From positions 62,001 to 126,000 of the forward strand of contig JAEZXR010000061.1 in the NCBI GenBank assembly GCA_023419605.1: a DNA stretch of 64,000 bases, given 5' to 3'. The position numbers and the translations under genes were made by a program. The notes beneath the pieces were generated by a model that was given only the letters and a program-made list of their open reading frames with translations, was not told where the DNA came from and searched no databases. This DNA comes from Bacillota bacterium. Lineage in GTDB: Bacteria; Bacillota; Clostridia; Acetivibrionales; JAEZXR01. Below, piece after piece: positions 59,582-64,000 of this stretch; the stretch's first letter is position 1; each line of letters starts with the position of its first letter.

Positions 59582-60349
59582 TTGGGCACAAATAACAAAG
59601 TGTCTTTCAGTAATACGTCAGTGCAGGAGGAGACGAAGGATAACAAGGATGGTGCAACAGATCTCGATGTATTAAAGGAACTTGGGCAATCCACTGTTAA
59701 AAATCCCAGAGGCAATATCCATTGCTTGACCATCATCGGTCAGATCGAGGGACATATCATTTTACCACCGCAAAACAAAACAACAAAATACGAACATGTA
59801 ATACCTCAATTGGTTGCTATAGAAGAAAACACCGAAATCGACGGTTTGCTGCTGGTTTTGAATACAGTGGGGGGAGATGTCGAGGCGGGGCTGGCTATTG
59901 CGGAAATGGTGGCTAGTATGAGTAAACCAACGGTTTCCCTGGTTCTTGGCGGAGGGCACAGTATCGGAGTACCCATGGCGGTCTCTACCAATCACTCCTT
60001 TATAGCACCTTCGGCAACCATGACCATTCATCCGCTGCGGCTGAGCGGCATGATTATCGGAGTACCTCAAACCTATGAGTATTTTGATAAAATGCAGGAA
60101 AGGGTCGTGCAATTTGTGGCCAAGAATTCGAATATTTCCAAGGATAGATTCAGAGAGCTCATGTTGAAGACGGGTGAATTGGCTAACGATGTAGGTACGG
60201 TTTTGTTCGGCGAGGAAGCAGTTAGAAATGGCCTCATTGACGAGCTTGGAGGGCTTTCACATGCGCTTAGGAAGTTGTACGACTTGATCGGAGCGGAAAA
60301 AGCCAAGCGGGAAATGCTGAATAATGAAACGGCAGGTGGGTTGCAATGA
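59582..60349 (+). CDS. tepA: ClpP-fold protease TepA/YmfB type
   Basis: The 255-residue protein has a polar N-terminal 60 residues and then a ClpP/crotonase-like fold. LLLVLNTVGGDVEAGLAIAE (oxyanion region), GGGHSIGVPMAVS (the nucleophile Ser in HSIG) and TMTIHPLRLSG (catalytic His) are visible. Bacillus TepA (YmfB), described as translocation-enhancing, has the same position before ylzJ and spoIIIE. Translation starts at a TTG at 59582. The following gene overlaps its stop by 4 nt (ATGA). Confidence 0.87.
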   Translation: MGTNNKVSFSNTSVQEETKDNKDGATDLDVLKELGQSTVKNPRGNIHCLTIIGQIEGHIILPPQNKTTKYEHVIPQLVAIEENTEIDGLLLVLNTVGGDVEAGLAIAEMVASMSKPTVSLVLGGGHSIGVPMAVSTNHSFIAPSATMTIHPLRLSGMIIGVPQTYEYFDKMQERVVQFVAKNSNISKDRFRELMLKTGELANDVGTVLFGEEAVRNGLIDELGGLSHALRKLYDLIGAEKAKREMLNNETAGGLQ

Positions 60350-60573
60350 TCCTCTATTCCATTATTCCACAGGAAGTGGTTTTTGGCGGCAGCACCGATA
60401 GTGCAGCAGGAACAATGACGGAGATGGATTATATGGGAGAACGGGTTCAGGTATCTGCTTTGACAAACAATCGATTTGTGATACAAAGGCTGATTAGTAC
60501 AAAGCCGCAAGCCTACTTGAATCCGAACCTTCAGCCGGGAACGATTATATACTCCGCACCTAAGGGAACGTAA
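60346..60573 (+). CDS. YlzJ-like small protein
   Basis: The 75-residue protein MILYSIIPQEVVFGGSTDSA... ends with the YlzJ-family segment ALTNNRFVIQRLISTKPQAY and NLQPGTIIY. Its ATG overlaps the TGA of tepA, showing translational coupling. The tepA-ylzJ-ftsK order matches Bacillus. The molecular function is unknown. Confidence 0.82.
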   Translation: MILYSIIPQEVVFGGSTDSAAGTMTEMDYMGERVQVSALTNNRFVIQRLISTKPQAYLNPNLQPGTIIYSAPKGT

Positions 60574-60615
60574 AATAATTACGCTTTGATAGGGAAGTAC
60601 AGTGTGAAACGCGCT

Positions 60616-60762
60616 GCGGTCACGGAAATTAATAGGAAATCAAGTGACCGCGTGCATTATCGAGACAAGGATATGAAATATCTATAGAAAAATAAATGCA
60701 AATATGATATAGTAAGTCTAGCCGGAAAAGCTACTAGAGAGGTTGGTGCCAGGGTTTCCGGC
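60616..60762 (+). promoter_or_regulatory. Two hairpins in the ftsK leader
   Basis: GCGGTCAC/GTGACCGC (60616-60651, 20-nt loop) could end the tepA-ylzJ transcript, though no U-run follows. GCCGGAAA/TTTCCGGC (60721-60762, 26-nt loop) is followed by GACTTTATTTTTT and resembles a leaky terminator or attenuator directly before the ftsK ribosome site. Confidence 0.5.
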
Positions 60763-60788
60763 GACTTTATTTTTTGGGGGTCATCAGT

Positions 60789-63122
60789 TTGAAGGTCAAA
60801 GAAATGCCTAAAAAGAAAAAATATAAAAAGAAACACGGCGAGGGCTTCAGATACAATCACGAGATACTGGGAATCATGATCATTGCAGTAGGAGTTTTGA
60901 TTTCATTGAGCCTTTATTTTAAAGATGCTGTGGGTTTGTTCGGCAAGTTTACACAGGATCTTTTCCTCGGTATGGTGGGATTGCCTGCATTTATCATACC
61001 ACCGGCGGTAATCGCCTTCGGAGTTTTGGTACTGCTGCGAAAGGATAGTTCTCTGTTCCGGTCCAAAACCATTTATGCCGGGATATTGCTGCTCATCCTA
61101 TCGGCACTCCTGCAAACCGCGTTCTACGATGCGAAGGAATACCAAAATCTTGGACCGGTGGATTCCCTCACAAAGTTTTACGAGCACGGTAAAGCACTGC
61201 AGGGAGGCGGAATTCTGGGAGGAATTATCAGTACTCCATTTCTGCGGGTTTTTCAAACACTGGGTACCATTATCATTCTTATGACGGTATCTGTTATTGA
61301 TATTATCCTTTTAACCAATATTTCCTTTGTTAACATACTAAAAAACTTGAAGGAGTTGGCATCCCAGCTTTTCTCCGGGCTGAGGGACAAACTGGCAAGT
61401 CTGGCAGCAAAGGATGAAGAGGAAGAAGAAAAGGGAAGTGTTAAAGGGAAGAAGGCTGAAAGCAAGGATGAGGAGCCACTGTCAAAAATCATCGATATGA
61501 ATCTCAAAAAGGCAGCAAAGAGTGAAGAAGCTAAAGTCGAGATGAAAGTGGATTCTCCTGCGGAGAGTAATGCCATTCAATTGGTGATTAATGACATGAA
61601 GAAGGTACAGCCTCCCGAGAAGCCTCAAGCCGTAGATATCAGTCATGAAATTAACATGGACCCTGCGGTGGGAACCCAATATACATATCCGACCTTTGAT
61701 CTTCTCAACTCCAACAATCAGGAGGGCAAGGATATCAATGAAATCAAAAACACAGCGTTGGAGGGAGCCAAAAAGCTGGAAGATACGTTGAAGAGCTTCG
61801 GAGTAGAAGCAAAGGTTATCAACGTCAGCCGGGGTCCGGCTGTAACCCGATACGAACTCCAGCCAAGTCCTGGCGTTAAAGTGAGCAAGATCGTAAACCT
61901 TTCGGATGACATATCCTTGAACCTGGCTTCTGCCGGGGTGCGGATTGAGGCTCCCATACCGGGTAAAGCGGCCATTGGAATCGAAGTGCCCAACAAGGAA
62001 GTTACGGCTGTATACCTGCGGGAAGTCCTTGAATCTGCGGATTTCGTACAGTACCCGTCAAAATTGGCCTTTGCATTGGGAAAAGACATCTCCGGTGAGC
62101 CTATTATTACGGATATTGCAAAAATGCCTCACGTATTGGTGGCGGGGGCTACAGGCTCAGGAAAAAGTGTATGCATTAACAGTCTGATCATCAGTCTTTT
62201 ATATAAGGCCTCGCCGGACGAAGTTAAGCTTTTGATGGTGGACCCGAAGGTGGTGGAACTGGGGATATACAATGGCATACCCCATCTGCTGATTCCTGTG
62301 GTTACTGATCCGAAAAAGGCTGCAGGAGCATTAAACTGGGCGGTGCAGGAAATGGTCAATCGGTATAAGCTTTTCGCCGACAAGGGTGTGAGAGACTTGA
62401 AGGGATACAACGCCTTGATGAAGGAAGAAGGCCAGCAGTTGCAGCTTCCGCAGATCGTGATTATCATTGATGAGTTGGCAGACTTGATGATGGTTGCACC
62501 CAATGATGTGGAAGATGCCATTTGCAGATTGGCCCAGATGGCCAGAGCCGCAGGAATGCATCTCGTTATAGCCACCCAGAGGCCTTCCGTGGATGTTATC
62601 ACCGGTGTAATCAAAGCAAACATACCTTCACGAATTGCTTTTGCCGTATCCTCACAGGTTGACTCCAGAACCATTCTGGATATGGCCGGTGCGGAGAAGC
62701 TCCTTGGAAAAGGGGACATGCTGTTCTATCCTGTAGGAGAACCGAAGCCCATACGAATCAAAGGAGCCTTCATCACCGACAAGGAAGTGGAGAAGGTGGT
62801 GGAATTTATCAAGTCCCAGGGAACTGCCACCTACAATGACGACATTATAGAGGAGATCAACAGTGAGAGTGAACCCGCAGAAAGCGAACCGGGGGATAAT
62901 GATGAATTATTGCCCCAGGCCATCGAACTTGTAGTGGATGCCGGACAGGCATCGGTATCCCTTATTCAAAGGAAATTCAAAGTGGGATATGCCCGTGCTG
63001 CCAGAATTGTAGATCAGATGGAAGCGAGGGGGATTGTTGGGCCTTTTGAGGGGAGCAAACCAAGGCAGGTGCTGATTACAAAGCATCAATGGATGGAAAT
63101 GCAGATGGCAAATCAAAATTAG
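60789..63122 (+). CDS. ftsK: DNA translocase FtsK/SpoIIIE
   Basis: The 777-residue motor pumps DNA through the division or sporulation septum. It has a basic N-terminus (KKKKYKKKHG), four transmembrane helices (about 25-175), and a charged linker (about 200-320, rich in Lys/Glu). The alpha/beta RecA domain has Walker A VAGATGSGKSVCINSLI, Walker B IVIIIDELADLMM and ATQRPSVDVITG. The C-terminal gamma winged helix reads IQRKFKVGYARAARIVDQME. I start at the TTG at 60789, after GGGGG; another TTG at 60774 lies before that site. Synteny with tepA-ylzJ favours the SpoIIIE orthologue. Confidence 0.95.
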   Translation: MKVKEMPKKKKYKKKHGEGFRYNHEILGIMIIAVGVLISLSLYFKDAVGLFGKFTQDLFLGMVGLPAFIIPPAVIAFGVLVLLRKDSSLFRSKTIYAGILLLILSALLQTAFYDAKEYQNLGPVDSLTKFYEHGKALQGGGILGGIISTPFLRVFQTLGTIIILMTVSVIDIILLTNISFVNILKNLKELASQLFSGLRDKLASLAAKDEEEEEKGSVKGKKAESKDEEPLSKIIDMNLKKAAKSEEAKVEMKVDSPAESNAIQLVINDMKKVQPPEKPQAVDISHEINMDPAVGTQYTYPTFDLLNSNNQEGKDINEIKNTALEGAKKLEDTLKSFGVEAKVINVSRGPAVTRYELQPSPGVKVSKIVNLSDDISLNLASAGVRIEAPIPGKAAIGIEVPNKEVTAVYLREVLESADFVQYPSKLAFALGKDISGEPIITDIAKMPHVLVAGATGSGKSVCINSLIISLLYKASPDEVKLLMVDPKVVELGIYNGIPHLLIPVVTDPKKAAGALNWAVQEMVNRYKLFADKGVRDLKGYNALMKEEGQQLQLPQIVIIIDELADLMMVAPNDVEDAICRLAQMARAAGMHLVIATQRPSVDVITGVIKANIPSRIAFAVSSQVDSRTILDMAGAEKLLGKGDMLFYPVGEPKPIRIKGAFITDKEVEKVVEFIKSQGTATYNDDIIEEINSESEPAESEPGDNDELLPQAIELVVDAGQASVSLIQRKFKVGYARAARIVDQMEARGIVGPFEGSKPRQVLITKHQWMEMQMANQN

Positions 63123-63306
63123 GCGCGGCTGAAGAATAAGTATGGAAGAAGCTGTTCTTCTGCCTCTCCAGACAGGCTTGCCCTGGAAATATGTATAAAA
63201 TATGGAAAACCGGCATACTATATCTACTGGGATTAGTAAAATGCCCTTCGCCTATCTCCTTATGTACAAAGCACAGGAGAAGCGAAAATGGATTTGGAGG
63301 TATAGT

Positions 63307-64000
63307 ATGTCGGTTATCATTGGTTTTACAATCGTGCTTATGCTTGGGTTTGCAGGTTATATGGCATATAGGCTTTTCATAAGAAGAACATTATCCGTTC
63401 TCATTTGCCTATGTTTGGAAGTGATTGCTCTTACAATCGCTTTAGTTGCTTTTGTATTAAATGTGCAGACAAGCAATCTTTCCGAGATCCTGTATATCGC
63501 ATTTGGAATCCTTGTTCCATCCGCTTTTTTCCTGTATGATTACCGGAAGATGATGGCGAAAATACGGGATCAGGGGGTCAGTGAGGGCCTCCTGGGAAGG
63601 AAAAAGAATCGAGTCGGGAACATTGATGAATCCATATACAGCGTGCAGAGTGTTACGGCTGGCCGACAGGCTGGCTTTGACGGAGATATATTCAGTCAGT
63701 TGGAAAGCATAAGTCCAACAGATTATAAAGGATATTACAGCCTGGGACTCTCGTATTACCAGATGGGCTTGAAGGAGGAAGCGGTGGACTGCTTCAAAAG
63801 AGCAATTGAGATCAAGCCGGATAGCTATGAAGCGTATTTTAATATGGCTGTAGCTATGGATGAAATCGGTGAGCAGGAAGAGGCCATCCGATCTTTAAAA
63901 AAGGTAATTAGTCTTAAATCCGATTTTATTGACGCCTATAACAATCTTGGAATCATATTCTCAACACAGGGGAAACATAATGAGGCTCTCTACGTATATG
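63307..64000 (+). CDS. Membrane-anchored TPR protein (truncated by window end)
   Basis: The frame opens at the ATG at 63307, after TTGGAGG, and runs off the right edge with 231 codons visible. It starts MSVIIGFTIVLMLGFAGYMA, with three hydrophobic segments in the first 80 residues (ending FGILVPSAFFLYDY). A linker with SVQSVTAGRQAGF follows. TPR units then begin: YKGYYSLGLSYYQMGLKEEA, YEAYFNMAVAMDEIGEQEEA and FIDAYNNLGIIFSTQGKHNE. TPRs mediate protein contacts; the partner is unknown. It follows ftsK by about 185 nt. Confidence 0.8.
   Translation, partial: MSVIIGFTIVLMLGFAGYMAYRLFIRRTLSVLICLCLEVIALTIALVAFVLNVQTSNLSEILYIAFGILVPSAFFLYDYRKMMAKIRDQGVSEGLLGRKKNRVGNIDESIYSVQSVTAGRQAGFDGDIFSQLESISPTDYKGYYSLGLSYYQMGLKEEAVDCFKRAIEIKPDSYEAYFNMAVAMDEIGEQEEAIRSLKKVISLKSDFIDAYNNLGIIFSTQGKHNEALYVY

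Noticed and set aside
63191..63382. A 63-residue frame between ftsK and the TPR gene
   Set aside because: It overlaps the well-supported TPR start and its ribosome site in another frame.
1..64000. CRISPR array, rRNA operon, prophage or conjugative element
   Set aside because: No regularly spaced direct repeats, rRNA signature or phage/conjugation genes were found on reading the window.

Overview
This 64 kb window is chromosomal DNA from an anaerobic, endospore-forming member of the Clostridia. The evidence is sporulation genes (a SpoIID-type protein, spoIIM, dacF, spoIVB, spo0A), a complete [FeFe]-hydrogenase maturation set (hydG, hydE, hydF), the clostridial SCIFF ranthipeptide with its radical-SAM maturase, an AT-rich base composition, strong AGGAGG-type ribosome binding sites and frequent TTG/GTG starts. 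Species cannot be read from the sequence. No prophage, CRISPR array, rRNA operon or large accessory island is visible. The only intact-looking mobile element is one IS1182-like insertion sequence.

Layout. 1-3.0 kb (minus): asd-dapA-dapB, a lysine/dipicolinate operon behind a lysine riboswitch. 3.1-14 kb (plus): SpoIID-like protein, queA, tgt, yajC, a TIGR04086-type membrane protein, SCIFF peptide and maturase, gamma-carbonic anhydrase, HD protein, secD, secF. 14.0-15.6 kb: the IS, inserted so that the secF terminator is duplicated. 15.7-27.8 kb: small unknowns, a CNNM/HlyC-type transporter, dnaG-rpoD, two tRNAs, trmK, a Nif3-like protein, rnpB, GNAT, phosphatase, HD and flavin-binding proteins. 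27.8-30.4 kb (minus): a protein with an internal duplication, YjfB and a TIM-barrel protein. 31-39 kb: phasin-like protein, AarF kinase, then TM1266-like regulator, hydG, hydE, hydF and a cysteine-desulfurase-like gene. 39-44 kb: LOG protein, tRNA-Pro, a MATE pump (minus), proC, rnhA and a NUDIX hydrolase. 44-53 kb: spoIIM, xerD, deoB, pyrimidine phosphorylase, dacF, spoIVB, spo0A, a gene order resembling Bacillus. 53.6-64 kb: a secreted copper-amine-oxidase-domain protein, a MerR/TipAS regulator, a stand-alone tsf, tRNA-Leu (minus), murD, tepA, ylzJ, ftsK/spoIIIE and a truncated TPR protein.

The most unusual signal is a family of about 95-100 bp fold-back elements between genes: seven copies plus one apparent core-less vestige. 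Between copies the inner part of the outer stem, a second stem and a core helix change sequence but usually keep pairing, while the core (T6-GCGGGCCC ... GGGTGTAGCAAAA) is conserved. Copies lie in both orientations, and one carries a second, different fold-back element inside its apical loop. Other notable signals are a HydE fused to an N-terminal DUF3343-like domain beside a cysteine-desulfurase-like gene, mutually exclusive hairpins in the hydG leader, a 35-bp IS target duplication made of a whole terminator, and a possible programmed -1 frameshift (A AAA AAG) in the transposase.
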